Shown here: positions 8,978 to 17,279 of the stretch, in pieces
How positions within the stretch are numbered: position 1 is the stretch's first letter
Layout of the letters: each line of letters starts with the position of its first letter
Assembly: GCA_013152435.1 (NCBI GenBank)
Contig: JAADGJ010000059.1
Location: 88,558 to 126,251 of the forward strand
Direction: 5' to 3'
From: Chloroflexota bacterium
Lineage (GTDB): Bacteria > Chloroflexota > Anaerolineae > DUEN01
DNA: 37,694 nucleotides
Notes under the pieces: model-generated
Told to the model about the DNA's origin: nothing
The model's input: the letters and a program-made list of their open reading frames with translations, nothing else
Database searches by the model: none
Program-made: the position numbers and the translations under genes

Positions 8978-9724
8978 ATGAAGAATCCGCATCCGGAACG
9001 TCCGTTGGTCTTCGCCCATCGGGGCGCGAAGGCCGTCGCGCCGGAGAACACCATCCCTGCCTTTTTGAAAGCCGCCGAGATGGGGGCCGACGGGGTGGAG
9101 CTGGATGTCCAGTTCTCATCGGACGGCGCGCTGGTGGTCATCCACAACATGACGCTGGATGAGACCACGGATGGCCATGGCCGGGTGACGTCTCACACGT
9201 TGGAGGAGCTGAAGCGCCTGGACGCCGGGAGCTGGTTCGCCCCGGAGTTCGCCGGCACGCGCCTTTGCACCCTGGAGGAGGCGTTGGATGCCATCGGCGA
9301 TCGGTTGCTGGTCAACATCGAGATGAAGTCCTTTTCCATGGGGAACGATGGCATGGCGGAGGAAGTCGCCCGGATCATCCAGCAGCGCGATCTGTACGAT
9401 CAGGTGCTGGTCTCCTCGTTCAACCCGTTCACGCTGCGGCGGCTGAAGAAGGTGGACCCGCGAATCGAGACCGGGCTGCTGTACGCTCCGGGGCTGCCGG
9501 TCTATCTCAGCCGGGCGTGGCTGAGGCCCTGGGCCCGGCCGGATGCGCTCCATCCCGAGTACGTGATGGTGGATGAGGCGTACATGCAATGGGCACGCCG
9601 CAAGGGGTATCCGGTGAACGTGTGGACGGTCAACGAGCCGGACGACATGCGGCGTATGATCGATCTGGGCGTGAACATCATCATCACCGACTATCCCGAC
9701 CGCCTGTTGGAGCTGCTGGCATAG
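8978..9724 (+). CDS. Glycerophosphodiester phosphodiesterase (GDPD family)
   Basis: A 248-residue TIM-barrel enzyme that hydrolyses glycerophosphodiesters to glycerol 3-phosphate and an alcohol. The catalytic and metal-binding set is visible: His14-Arg15 (AHRG), Glu41 and Asp43 (GVELDV), His56 (VIHN), and a Glu in NIEMKS. The family usually shows HD at the second His; here it is HN, a common variant. No signal peptide is seen, so the protein acts in the cytoplasm, in contrast to GlpQ of proteobacteria and like UgpQ. ATG at 8978 follows GGTGGGG/AAGGG 4-13 bases upstream. It ends the plus-strand carbohydrate operon: a perfect hairpin follows at 9763-9794. Its co-transcription with GH130 and a glycosyltransferase suggests turnover of a glycerol-linked or phospholipid-linked glycan. 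Confidence 0.92.
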   Translation: MKNPHPERPLVFAHRGAKAVAPENTIPAFLKAAEMGADGVELDVQFSSDGALVVIHNMTLDETTDGHGRVTSHTLEELKRLDAGSWFAPEFAGTRLCTLEEALDAIGDRLLVNIEMKSFSMGNDGMAEEVARIIQQRDLYDQVLVSSFNPFTLRRLKKVDPRIETGLLYAPGLPVYLSRAWLRPWARPDALHPEYVMVDEAYMQWARRKGYPVNVWTVNEPDDMRRMIDLGVNIIITDYPDRLLELLA

Positions 9725-9762
9725 CCGGAGGCGTCGGGCGGTCGGTGTGGAGGCATCGTGTG

Positions 9763-9794
9763 CAGAGCCCCGGATGCAACCATCCGGGGCTCTG
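9763..9794. terminator. Bidirectional terminator-type hairpin between converging genes
   Basis: Perfect 14-base stem: CAGAGCCCCGGATG (9763-9776) and CATCCGGGGCTCTG (9781-9794), loop CAAC. It stands 38 bases after the glycerophosphodiesterase stop and before the converging GH130 stop at 9898. Only a weak T-rich stretch follows. Confidence 0.7.
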
Positions 9795-9806
9795 ATTGCC
9801 TTCTTC

Positions 9807-9889
9807 GCTCATATTGGCGTGCCCGACATGCGCGGGGGCGGCGCATGCGTTGTCTGTCGAGCGTGAGCGTCGCCTACTCCAATATGAGC
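9807..9889. repeat. Wide inverted repeat between the converging genes
   Basis: GCTCATATTGG (9807-9817) and CCAATATGAGC (9879-9889) are perfect 11-base inverted repeats, 61 bases apart, with partial similarity continuing inward (GT..CGAC on both arms). The right arm ends at ATTTTCGTTTA, just before the stop codon of the minus-strand GH130 at 9898. The role is unknown: transcript 3'-end structure or remnant of a small palindromic element. Confidence 0.5.
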
Positions 9890-9897
9890 ATTTTCGT

Positions 9898-10884
9898 TTA
9901 GATCTTGTGCGTGAGGACGAAGTCCAGCAGGTCGTCCAGGCGGGCGGTGGCCAGACAGCACACCTTATCGGCCGCCCCGTAGTAGACGTACAGGACGCCG
10001 TCCTTCAGCACGGCCCCCTGTGGGAACACGACGTTGTTGACGTCGCCCACTCGCTCGAACTCGGCCTCGGGTTCCAGGATGGGATGGGGCGAGCGGGCGA
10101 TGACCCGGGTGGGGTCGTCCAGGTCCAGCAGGGCCACACCTACCCGGTAGACCGCCTGGTCGTCCTTGGCGTGATAGATCACCAGCCAGCCCTCGTCGGT
10201 CTTCACCGGAGGGCAGCCGCCCCCGATCTTGTCGGCCTCCCACTCGAACTCCCGCCGCAGGATCGTGAAGTCGTCCAGGCGCGCCCGATAGTCCGCCCAA
10301 AACGCCTCATCTGGATGGAGGAGATGGTCCAGGTCGTCGAAGTACACGATCTGGATATCCGGCGGCACGCGATGCAACATCACGATCTTGCCCCCGATGG
10401 GCTCCGGGAAGATCACGGCATCCTTGTCGTTGAGGTCAGGGATCACCACGCCGTGCTTGGTGAACGCCTGGAAATCCTCCGTGGAGGCCACGGCCACCCG
10501 GTCACCTCGGCCGGAGAAGGCGGGAGCGGACATGGCGGTGTAGGTGATCAGGTACAGGCGTCTGCCGTCGATCTCTAGCGGATTGACGCGTGGGTCCTCG
10601 CAGCCCCAGATCTCCCACGGCTCCGTCGGTGAGAGGGCAGGCTCCTCCGCCCTCTCGAACCGTATGCCGTCCTCGCTGGTGGCCAGGCCCACGTAGGAGA
10701 TGTAGTTGTCGTAGCCGTGTCGATCGGGGAAGGGCTTATAGCCGGCCGGGATCGCCCGGTACAGGAGATAGAATCGGCCGTCGGGGCCCAGCGCGGCGCC
10801 GCAGTTGAAGACGGCGCCGGCCTCCCAGGAACGTTCCGGGTTGGCGGTCAGGATCGGATTGCCGTCATAGCGTTGTAGCTTCAT
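9898..10884 (-). CDS. Second GH130 glycoside phosphorylase/hydrolase
   Basis: A 328-residue GH130 protein that differs clearly from the copy at 7983. Signatures: RYDGNPIL at the start, GAVFNCGA, WEIWGCEDPRV with catalytic Asp97, ADKIGGG, WLVIYHAK and VGDVNNVVFPQG. The longer loop around residues 48-66 (GYKPFPDRHGYDNYIS) is absent in the first copy and probably changes the substrate pocket. No signal peptide. I start it at the ATG at 10884 because AGGAG lies nine bases upstream; the in-frame GTG at 10896 overlaps that Shine-Dalgarno site. It is a single-gene unit with its own promoter (10938-10965), and it converges on the GT4-GH130-GDPD operon. The pair of different GH130 enzymes suggests two linkages or two chain lengths of one mannoside. 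Confidence 0.9.
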   Translation of the reverse strand: MKLQRYDGNPILTANPERSWEAGAVFNCGAALGPDGRFYLLYRAIPAGYKPFPDRHGYDNYISYVGLATSEDGIRFERAEEPALSPTEPWEIWGCEDPRVNPLEIDGRRLYLITYTAMSAPAFSGRGDRVAVASTEDFQAFTKHGVVIPDLNDKDAVIFPEPIGGKIVMLHRVPPDIQIVYFDDLDHLLHPDEAFWADYRARLDDFTILRREFEWEADKIGGGCPPVKTDEGWLVIYHAKDDQAVYRVGVALLDLDDPTRVIARSPHPILEPEAEFERVGDVNNVVFPQGAVLKDGVLYVYYGAADKVCCLATARLDDLLDFVLTHKI

Positions 10885-10937
10885 CTGGATCTGCACTCCT
10901 GATGATGTTTGCGTACAAGGGGGTTACCCAACGTCGG

Positions 10938-10965
10938 ATTATACCCTGGGTGTGCATCAACACAA
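10938..10965 (-). promoter_or_regulatory. Promoter of the second GH130 gene
   Basis: On the minus strand: TTGTGT (10965-10960), 16-base spacer, TATAAT (10943-10938). Predicted start near 10931, giving a leader of about 47 bases. Confidence 0.55.
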
Positions 10966-10990
10966 AGTCGTACCGGGCGACGCCACCCCC

Positions 10991-13252
10991 CTACTCGTCG
11001 GCCTCCGCCTCCCGCCGCTGCGCGTCGACCACGGCCATGGCGGCGATGCGCACGATGTCCTTCACCTCGTCACCGGTCTGCAGGACGTGCACCGGCTTCC
11101 CGATCCCCATCAGGATGGGGCCGATGGCCTCGGCGCCGCCCAGGCGTTGCAGCAGCTTATACGCCACGTTGGCCGCCTCCAGGTCGGGGAAGACGAGCAC
11201 GTTCGCGTCCCGCACCCGGCTGAAGGGGTAGCGTTCGTCGATGATCTCCGGGACCACGGCCGTGTCCGCCTGCATCTCCCCGTCCACGCTGAGATCTGGC
11301 CGCCGTTCCCGCACGATCTCCACGGCCCTGCGGACCTTCTCCGAGAATGGATGAGGCGTCGAGCCGAAGTTGGAGAAGGAGAGCATGGCGATGCGCGGCT
11401 CGATGTCGAACTCTCGCGCCAGATCGGCTGCCAGGATGGCGATCTCCGCCAGATCCTCAGCGCTCGGGTCGATGTTCACCGTGGCGTCGGTGAAGAAGTA
11501 GATCCGGTCCCGCACGATCATGATGTATACCCCTGCTGCCCGGTGGATCCCCTTCTTCGTGTGCACCACCTGCAGGGCGGGACGCAATACCTCCGGATAG
11601 CTGTATGTCAGCCCGGAGACGAAGGCGTCCGCGTCGCCCAGCTCCACCATGAGCGCGCCGAAGTAGTTGGGCTGGCGGATCAGCTGCGAGGCCAGCGCGC
11701 GGGTCACGCCACGGCGCTGGCGCATCTGGTACAGCGCCTCGGCGTAGCGCTCATCGTATTCGCTGGCGCCGGGCGTGATCACCCGGGGAGAGCAGTTCAG
11801 CCCCAGCTCTCGGATGCGCTGCCGGATCACCTCCTCTCGCCCCAGCAGGATGACCGTGCCGATGCCCTCCTCCTTGATCTGCGCGGCCGCCCGCAGGATC
11901 TTGGGTTCCTCGCCCTCGGCGAAGACGATGCGCTTGGGGGCCTCCTTGGCCTTATTGATGATCCGGCGCATCAACTCCCAGCCCTTGCCTAGCCTTGCCT
12001 CCAGCTCATCCTTGTAGGTGTCGATATCGATCTGAATCCGGGAGACCCCCGTCCTGATGGCGGCCTCGGCTACGGCCGGAGCGACCCACAGCAGCACTCG
12101 CGGATCCAGCGGCTTGGGGATGATGTATTCTGGGCCGAAGCGCAGCGAGGTCAGGCCGTACGCGTTCAGCACGGAGTCCGGCACATCCTCCCGCGTCAAC
12201 GCCGCCAGGGCGTGGGCGGCGGCTACCTTCATCTCGTCGTTGATCGCTCGGGCTCGCACGTCCAGAGCCCCTCGGAAGATGAAGGGGAAGCCCAGGACGT
12301 TGTTCACCTGATTGGGATAGTCGCTGCGGCCGGTGGCTACGATGGCATCCGGCCGGGCCTCCAGCGCCTCCTCGTAGCGGATCTCCGGATCGGGATTGGC
12401 CAGGGCGAAGATAATCGGATTCGGCGCCATCGCCTGGATCATCTCGCCGTTGAGGATATTGGCGACGGAGAGCCCCAGGAACAGGTCCGCCCCCTCCAAA
12501 GCCTGGGCCAGCGTGCGGGCCTCAGTCTTCACGGCGAAGCGGGCCTTGTACTCGTTCATGTTCTCCTCGCGTCCGGCGTAGATGACGCCGCGCGAGTCGA
12601 CCATGAGGATATTCTCCCGCTTGACGCCCAATCGGATGTAGAACTCCCCGCAGGCGATGGCCGAGGCGCCCGCGCCGCAGATGACGACTTTGAGGTCCTC
12701 CAGGCGCCGGCCGGTCAGTTCGCACGCGTTGAGCAGGGCCGCGCCGGAGATGATGGCCGTGCCGTGTTGATCGTCGTGGAAGACCGGGATGTCCAATCGC
12801 TGTTTCAGCGTCTGCTCGATGTAAAAGCATTCCGGCGCCTTGATGTCCTCCAGGTTGATCCCCCCGAAGGTGGGGGCCAACGCCTCCACGACCTGGATGA
12901 ACCGGTCCGGGTCCGTGGCGTTCACCTCGATGTCGAACACGTCGATGTCGGCGAAGCGCTTGAAGAGGACACCCTTCCCCTCCATGACGGGCTTGGAGGC
13001 GAGAGGGCCCCGATTCCCCAGGCCGAGGATGGCCGTCCCGTTGGAGATCACGCCGACCAGGTTCCCCTTCGCGGTGTATTCGTACGCCAGGTCCGGGTTC
13101 TCCGCGATCTCCAGGACGGGGATGGCGACCCCCGGCGTGTAAGCCAGGGAGAGATCACGCTGGGTCAGCGTCGGCTTGGTGGGCACAACCTCGATCTTCC
13201 CCTTGCGCCCCTCGCTGTGATAGGCTAAAGCCTCTTCTTTCGTGATACGCAT
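10991..13252 (-). CDS. maeB: NADP-type malic enzyme with C-terminal phosphotransacetylase-like domain
   Basis: A 753-residue protein, close to the length of Escherichia coli MaeB (759). Residues 1-425 are the malic enzyme: oxidative decarboxylation of malate to pyruvate with NAD(P) reduction. Seen there are LAYTPGVA, the Lys/Asp region [26 protein letters not shown] (metal site) and the nucleotide-binding [14 protein letters not shown]. Residues 430-753 are homologous to phosphate acetyltransferase ([42 protein letters not shown]); in MaeB proteins this part is regulatory and usually inactive as an enzyme. ATG at 13252 follows AAGGAG with a seven-base gap; the upstream extension of the frame has no family similarity. 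It follows the MFS gene by 64 bases on the same strand, so they may be co-transcribed. Cytoplasmic. It supplies pyruvate and reducing power. Confidence 0.95.
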   Translation of the reverse strand: MRITKEEALAYHSEGRKGKIEVVPTKPTLTQRDLSLAYTPGVAIPVLEIAENPDLAYEYTAKGNLVGVISNGTAILGLGNRGPLASKPVMEGKGVLFKRFADIDVFDIEVNATDPDRFIQVVEALAPTFGGINLEDIKAPECFYIEQTLKQRLDIPVFHDDQHGTAIISGAALLNACELTGRRLEDLKVVICGAGASAIACGEFYIRLGVKRENILMVDSRGVIYAGREENMNEYKARFAVKTEARTLAQALEGADLFLGLSVANILNGEMIQAMAPNPIIFALANPDPEIRYEEALEARPDAIVATGRSDYPNQVNNVLGFPFIFRGALDVRARAINDEMKVAAAHALAALTREDVPDSVLNAYGLTSLRFGPEYIIPKPLDPRVLLWVAPAVAEAAIRTGVSRIQIDIDTYKDELEARLGKGWELMRRIINKAKEAPKRIVFAEGEEPKILRAAAQIKEEGIGTVILLGREEVIRQRIRELGLNCSPRVITPGASEYDERYAEALYQMRQRRGVTRALASQLIRQPNYFGALMVELGDADAFVSGLTYSYPEVLRPALQVVHTKKGIHRAAGVYIMIVRDRIYFFTDATVNIDPSAEDLAEIAILAADLAREFDIEPRIAMLSFSNFGSTPHPFSEKVRRAVEIVRERRPDLSVDGEMQADTAVVPEIIDERYPFSRVRDANVLVFPDLEAANVAYKLLQRLGGAEAIGPILMGIGKPVHVLQTGDEVKDIVRIAAMAVVDAQRREAEADE

Positions 13253-13316
13253 TTTCTCACTCCTTGCAGATTCCTTATCATCATATATCGTTTCGGCTCG
13301 TCCTCGGTGACGGCCT

Positions 13317-14633
13317 TCAGGGCGACATCGTTGCGCCCTGCGACGAAGCGGCGGACACATGACGGTGGCGTGGCTCTTCGAGCCAGCCGGAGAGAAGCAG
13401 TCCGGCCAGGCACAATCCGGCGGTCACGGTCAACAACACAGGGTAGGAGGTGGCCTGCAGGATCCACCCGCCCAGGAAGGGGGCCACGAGCACCACGCTG
13501 CTCAGCGTGTTCGCCAGGCCGATGTAGGCCGGCCGATCCTCCGCAGGGGCGATCTCCAGGATGTAGTTCACGAACCCGGCCATGTTGGCGTTCACCAGCG
13601 CGCCCAGTGCGGCGAAGATCATCGCGTATGCGTAGGGCAGGAGCCCCGCGGGCAGCCAGGTGCGGATCCAGGGGATGGTCAAGGCCAGCAGCGGTGCGCC
13701 GATCGCCAGCCAGCCGCTCAGCCGGATCACCGCTCGCGTCCCGTGGTGTTCGTTGATGTATCCCATCAGCAGGCCGGAGAGGATCCCTCCGATCACCTGA
13801 ACGGAGATGAACAGGCCGACGGTCTCGGGGTCGAAGTGGAGCTTGTCCAGCGCGTAGACCACGTAGAACGGCATGGCCATGTTGCTCCCGCCGATCAGCA
13901 GCCGCACGATGGTGACCCGTCGGAACGAGTGATCTCGGCTCAATACCGAGCGCAGTCGGGAGAGGTAGTCCGTCCACGGCGCGCGCTCCTGTTGCGCCGG
14001 CTCTGGCTGTTCTTTGAGCTGGGCGAACGACAGCAGGGAGAGGAAGAAGAACCCGCTCGCGATGGCGAAGAGCAGCGCGTAGTTATCCGGGAATCCCGGC
14101 CCGCTGGGGCCCAGGATGCGGCGAACGGCCAGGCCCACGCCGACGCTGGCCAATCCGGTGCTCATCTGCGCCAATCCGATCAGCCGGCCGCGCTGTTGGG
14201 GCGACAGGCTCTTGCTGAGCACGTCCAGCCAGGGCACGCTGGCCAGCCCATCGCACAGGAAGAAGAAGGCCAGCGCGAGGAAGAACAACGCCAGCGTGAT
14301 CTGGGGATGAGGGATCGCCCAGCGCCAGATGACCAACGCCAGCAGGGGGTAGGTGACGCGTCCGATGAAGGCCGGGACGATGATGTAACGCTTCTTGAGC
14401 GGCTTACCGGCGACGTAGTTGGCGACGAAGAGCTGGGGCAGCAGCCAGCCACCGCTTTGAAGGGTGGTGACCAGGCCGATGAGCGGGGCCGAGGCGGTGA
14501 GTTGACGCACCAGGGAGGGGAGCACCGTGGTCTGGTTGATGAAGCTGAGCGCCACGCCGAAAAAGAAATAGTCGCCTAGCAGCGCGGCGAAGTTACGACG
14601 ATGATCAGGCGACGGATTGAATCCGGGGGCCAT
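13317..14633 (-). CDS. MFS transporter
   Basis: A 438-residue membrane protein with about twelve hydrophobic segments in two halves, the second half starting after the charged loop near residues 195-225 ([13 protein letters not shown]). The N-terminus [19 protein letters not shown] and the [16 protein letters not shown] loop between helices 2 and 3 are typical of an uncharacterised MFS group in Chloroflexota and Firmicutes. The substrate cannot be read from the sequence. ATG at 14633 is preceded by AGAGGAT; an in-frame start 13 codons upstream lacks a ribosome site. A perfect 16-base palindrome lies 33 bases before the start and may control it. Malic enzyme follows after 64 bases, so an organic-acid substrate is possible but not shown. 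Confidence 0.85.
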   Translation of the reverse strand: MAPGFNPSPDHRRNFAALLGDYFFFGVALSFINQTTVLPSLVRQLTASAPLIGLVTTLQSGGWLLPQLFVANYVAGKPLKKRYIIVPAFIGRVTYPLLALVIWRWAIPHPQITLALFFLALAFFFLCDGLASVPWLDVLSKSLSPQQRGRLIGLAQMSTGLASVGVGLAVRRILGPSGPGFPDNYALLFAIASGFFFLSLLSFAQLKEQPEPAQQERAPWTDYLSRLRSVLSRDHSFRRVTIVRLLIGGSNMAMPFYVVYALDKLHFDPETVGLFISVQVIGGILSGLLMGYINEHHGTRAVIRLSGWLAIGAPLLALTIPWIRTWLPAGLLPYAYAMIFAALGALVNANMAGFVNYILEIAPAEDRPAYIGLANTLSSVVLVAPFLGGWILQATSYPVLLTVTAGLCLAGLLLSGWLEEPRHRHVSAASSQGATMSP

Positions 14634-14665
14634 GTATCCTCTTACTCCCGCGGCGCAGCGAGAAG

Positions 14666-14681
14666 CCCTCAACGTTGAGGG
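14666..14681. promoter_or_regulatory. Perfect 16-base palindrome upstream of the MFS gene
   Basis: CCCTCAACGTTGAGGG is a perfect palindrome 33 bases before the transporter start. Its size and place fit an operator for a dimeric repressor. No regulator gene is adjacent, and no clear -10 box is seen around it. Confidence 0.45.
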
Positions 14682-14723
14682 TCGGGTGTGGGCAAATCGG
14701 TGGACGGATCGTGAGAGAGACTT

Positions 14724-14753
14724 GCGGGCCGGGCCGGCCTCGACCCGGCCCGC
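14724..14753 (-). terminator. Hairpin after the Thr-Pro lipoprotein
   Basis: GCGGGCCGGG (14724-14733) pairs perfectly with CCCGGCCCGC (14744-14753), ten-base loop. It starts 12 bases past the lipoprotein stop. The following T content on the minus strand is weak, so termination may be partial. Confidence 0.5.
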
Positions 14754-14765
14754 AGGGAGGATCCG

Positions 14766-15419
14766 TTATGGGCGGACGATGAGCGTGAGCTTGCCCTCAC
14801 CGATTTGGATATCCTTCACATACCAATCAGATGTATACTGCTCCAGGGCCTGGGCCGCCATGTTCGGGATCATACGCGTCATCAGATTGCTGGGCTTCAG
14901 TTGATCGAAGGCGATGCGGACCTTGCCTCCCTCCGCCCACACGTTGATGACGGCTTGCAGGTTGTTCAGGCTGATGAAGGAGTAGCGGAGCTGACTGGCC
15001 GTCACATAGACCCGGCCCTTGGTGAACCGTATGGTCAGGTCCTTCACCTGAAGCTGCCCGCCGGCCATCTCGTCCAGCATTCCGCTCTGGATCGCCTCGT
15101 TGATGGTGTCCTCGGTAATCACCCAAACGATCTGGTCCGGCGTCGGTGTGGGAGCCGGTGTGGGTGTGGCCTTGGCCGCCTGGACCTTCTTCGGTGTGGG
15201 TGTGAAGGTGGGCGTAGGCGTCGGGCTGGGTGTGGGGGTGGGTGTGAAGGTGGGGGTGGGCGTCGGAGCAGCCGTAGGCGGCGGAGGAGTGGCCGTGGCG
15301 AACAGGCTGGCCCAGTTGCCGGCCGGCACGCAGGCGGCGAGCAGTAACGTCAGCACGACCAGCCATACCCATCGAACGGAGAACCACCGCCGGATCTTGG
15401 TTGTGCCTTGTCGCATCAT
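14766..15419 (-). CDS. Lipoprotein with Thr-Pro spacer and a C-terminal domain of unknown function
   Basis: A 217-residue exported lipoprotein. After a basic N-terminus, a hydrophobic stretch ends in the lipobox LLAAC, whose Cys would carry the lipid. Residues about 45-95 are a Thr-Pro-rich spacer (PTPTPTFTPTPTPSPTPTP). The remaining 120 residues (from IVWVITEDTINEAI) form a compact domain with strands such as VYVTASQLRY and GKVRIAFDQL; the pattern hints at a lipid-binding or DUF2993/LmeA-like beta fold, which I hold only weakly. ATG at 15419 follows AGGAGA by six bases; a second ATG comes next. The frame extends further upstream but across its own promoter (15506-15534). Monocistronic between promoter and hairpin. 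Function unknown. Confidence 0.82.
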   Translation of the reverse strand: MMRQGTTKIRRWFSVRWVWLVVLTLLLAACVPAGNWASLFATATPPPPTAAPTPTPTFTPTPTPSPTPTPTFTPTPKKVQAAKATPTPAPTPTPDQIVWVITEDTINEAIQSGMLDEMAGGQLQVKDLTIRFTKGRVYVTASQLRYSFISLNNLQAVINVWAEGGKVRIAFDQLKPSNLMTRMIPNMAAQALEQYTSDWYVKDIQIGEGKLTLIVRP

Positions 15420-15505
15420 CGTGTCTCTCCTGTCTGTTTGATCTATTGGTATGATACCTCGCGTCCAGGGATTCACACGCGTGATCGGCTCACGCAATCA
15501 TGCAC

Positions 15506-15534
15506 ATTATAGCGCGCAACCCTCTACGTCACAA
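15506..15534 (-). promoter_or_regulatory. Promoter of the Thr-Pro lipoprotein
   Basis: On the minus strand: TTGTGA (15534-15529), 17-base spacer, TATAAT (15511-15506). Predicted start near 15499, leader about 80 bases. GTGA/TCAC arms at 15481-15493 lie just downstream. Confidence 0.65.
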
Positions 15535-15587
15535 TCACGATCCGAGGGTGTTCGGCGGGCTTATGCTCAACGCATGGGCGGCCCGTG

Positions 15588-16118
15588 CTATCTTCCCCCT
15601 TTGACGGCGTCCCGTTCCAGCGCCAGCAGGCGTCGTTTCATGTCCAGTCCCGCGCCAAAGCCTCCGAGCCCGCCATCGGATGCCACCACGCGGTGACACG
15701 GCACGAGGATGGGCGTGGGGTTGGCTCCCATGGCCTGCCCTACGGCCCGCGCCGCGGCCGGCTTCCCGATGGCCCGCGCGATCCATCCATAGGATCGCGT
15801 CTCCCCATAGGGGATGCTCTGCGTCACCCGCCAGACTCGCTGTCGGAAATCGGTGTGCCCCGACCAGTCCAGCGCCACCTGGAAGGTCACCGGCTCCCCG
15901 GCCGCGTAGCGCTGCAGCTGGGCCACGATGTCGTCCGGGGCGTCCTCCGCCGGGGCGAATTGAGCCGATGGGAATTCCTCCCATATCGCCCGCCGGGCGG
16001 CATCCTCACTGGCTCGAGGGAGCAGGCTGGCCACCACGCCGTTGGGAGAATAGACAACGCCCATCCAGCCCAGCGCGCTGTGGAATACGACGGCCTTCAA
16101 TGGTGTGGTTTTCATCAT
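15588..16118 (-). CDS. ogt: Methylated-DNA--protein-cysteine methyltransferase
   Basis: A 176-residue DNA repair protein that removes the methyl group from O6-methylguanine onto its own Cys141. The active-site motif PCHRV (140-144) and the preceding GANPTPILV are intact, as is the DNA-recognition helix region RAVGQAMGANP and the SIPYGETRSYG loop. Its length and the poorly conserved N-terminal half fit Ogt rather than the fused Ada form. ATG at 16118 follows AAGGAGAGG about ten bases upstream. A short open frame on the same strand (stop at 16115) overlaps the start as ATGA, which could couple translation with the GT2 gene region upstream. Cytoplasmic or nucleoid-associated. Confidence 0.95.
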   Translation of the reverse strand: MMKTTPLKAVVFHSALGWMGVVYSPNGVVASLLPRASEDAARRAIWEEFPSAQFAPAEDAPDDIVAQLQRYAAGEPVTFQVALDWSGHTDFRQRVWRVTQSIPYGETRSYGWIARAIGKPAAARAVGQAMGANPTPILVPCHRVVASDGGLGGFGAGLDMKRRLLALERDAVKGGR

Positions 16119-16245
16119 GGGATGTGCCCTCTCCTTTTGGGGACCACAGTGGCCTGGCCCTCCGGTCGGGGCGGGAGCGGCAGCTGAGAGGCCGAGGGGA
16201 TCTCCTGGAAACGCACGGTGAAAAGGCCTTCGAGCGGCAGGTTAT

Positions 16246-16986
16246 CTATCCCGTTGCCCGTTCGTGATGTCGCGCTCCGGCTCGCCGCATCCGCCACACG
16301 CGCCAGACGGTGCTCAGGAAGTCCAGGCTGTCCCGTATGGGATGGAAGTGGCTTTGTTCGTTGCCATAGATGGTGCGGACGGGCACCCAGGCGATGGTGT
16401 AGCCGGCTCCCACGGCCAGGGCGATCACCTCCACCTCATAGCTGAAGCGATCGCGATCCTCCTCGCCTTCCATCTCCTGCAGGAGCATCATCAGGCGGCG
16501 GCTGTACAGCCGGTACCCGCATTGGTTGTCCGGCACGTCCTGCCCCATGGCGAGGGACAGCAGGCGTCGGCCCGTGCGGTTGGCCCAACGTCGCACGCGG
16601 GGCATCTCTGCGTAAGTGCGCTGTCCGATGATGAGATCCGCCCCGGTCCGTTCGTGCATCTCCAGGAAAGCGGGCATCTCTTCGGGGTCATGCTGGCCGT
16701 CGGCATCCAGCGTGAACGCGAGGTCGGCGCCGTGGCGCACGGCCCAGGTGAACCCGCTGCGCAAGGCGGCCCCCTTGCCCCGGTTGGTCGGGTGGGCGAT
16801 CACCGCGGCCCCGGCCAGGGCGGCCGCCGCGGCCGTCCCATCATCCGAGCCATCGTCGATGACTACGACTGCGTCAGCGTAGCCCGAGGCCCCACGGACG
16901 ATGCGCTCGATCTGCGCCACTTCATTATATGCAGGGATCAGAGCGACCACTCTGGGCTTGCTCTGATCGGTTGTCTCGTCTGGCAT
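16246..16986 (-). CDS. GT2 glycosyltransferase (polyprenyl-phosphate mannose/glucose synthase type)
   Basis: A 246-residue GT-A enzyme. Like dolichyl-phosphate mannose synthase it would move a sugar from a nucleotide donor to a lipid phosphate at the inner membrane face. Seen are VALIPAYNE (start of fold), VVIDDGSDDGT, NRGKGAALRSGF, the DAD motif in LDADGQHDPEEM and DNQCGYRLYSR. There is no C-terminal transmembrane domain, so it needs partners for membrane work. ATG at 16986 follows GGGGGAG; the frame upstream crosses the promoter and is not part of the gene. It is divergent from the SufR-like regulator with 293 bases between. The Ogt gene follows after 127 bases on the same strand. Confidence 0.9.
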   Translation of the reverse strand: MPDETTDQSKPRVVALIPAYNEVAQIERIVRGASGYADAVVVIDDGSDDGTAAAAALAGAAVIAHPTNRGKGAALRSGFTWAVRHGADLAFTLDADGQHDPEEMPAFLEMHERTGADLIIGQRTYAEMPRVRRWANRTGRRLLSLAMGQDVPDNQCGYRLYSRRLMMLLQEMEGEEDRDRFSYEVEVIALAVGAGYTIAWVPVRTIYGNEQSHFHPIRDSLDFLSTVWRVWRMRRAGARHHERATG

Positions 16987-17021
16987 ATCTCCCCCGCCTG
17001 ACACGCTTTGGGCCCCATCGG

Positions 17022-17050
17022 ATTCTAGCACGTCGCCACAAGCTGGGCAA
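17022..17050 (-). promoter_or_regulatory. Promoter of the GT2 gene
   Basis: On the minus strand: TTGCCC (17050-17045), 17-base spacer, TAGAAT (17027-17022). Predicted start near 17015, leader about 30 bases. Confidence 0.5.
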
Positions 17051-17060
17051 ACCAGGGTAG

Positions 17061-17112
17061 AGGATCTTTTTCGGTGAAGACACGACGGGGAAACCTTGAA
17101 GGGTGCGGCTGA
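17061..17112. repeat. Possible decayed copy of the palindromic element
   Basis: CTTTTTCGGTG followed by a GACGGGGAAACCTTGAAGGG-like stretch resembles 25213-25258 (CTTTTTCGGTGGAAATACGG and onward). Short and diverged; boundaries are uncertain. Confidence 0.35.
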
Positions 17113-17153
17113 TCGCAATCAAGGTCTGAGCCGCCTACACTACCTTAGAAGCT

Positions 17154-17189
17154 TATTTTATTTACAAAATACGGCTTGTGTGGTATGAT
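17154..17189 (+). promoter_or_regulatory. Promoter of the SufR-like gene with an overlapping inverted repeat
   Basis: TTTACA (17161-17166), 17-base spacer, TATGAT (17184-17189); predicted start near 17196. An inverted repeat TATTTT (17154-17159) / AAAATA (17166-17171) covers the -35 box and could be the binding site of the regulator itself. The cyanobacterial SufR site (CAAC-N6-GTTG) is not seen. Confidence 0.5.
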
Positions 17190-17279
17190 ACTGATGGACA
17201 TAAGGTGGAATATGGGGGCGCGGGGGCATCGCTTCCCGCCGTTGGACGTGGGGCTACTGGAGAGGTCGAGGAGAGGAGA

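Noticed and set aside
9796-10578. Open frame of 260 codons on the plus strand
   Set aside because: Antisense to the second GH130, whose motifs are unmistakable.
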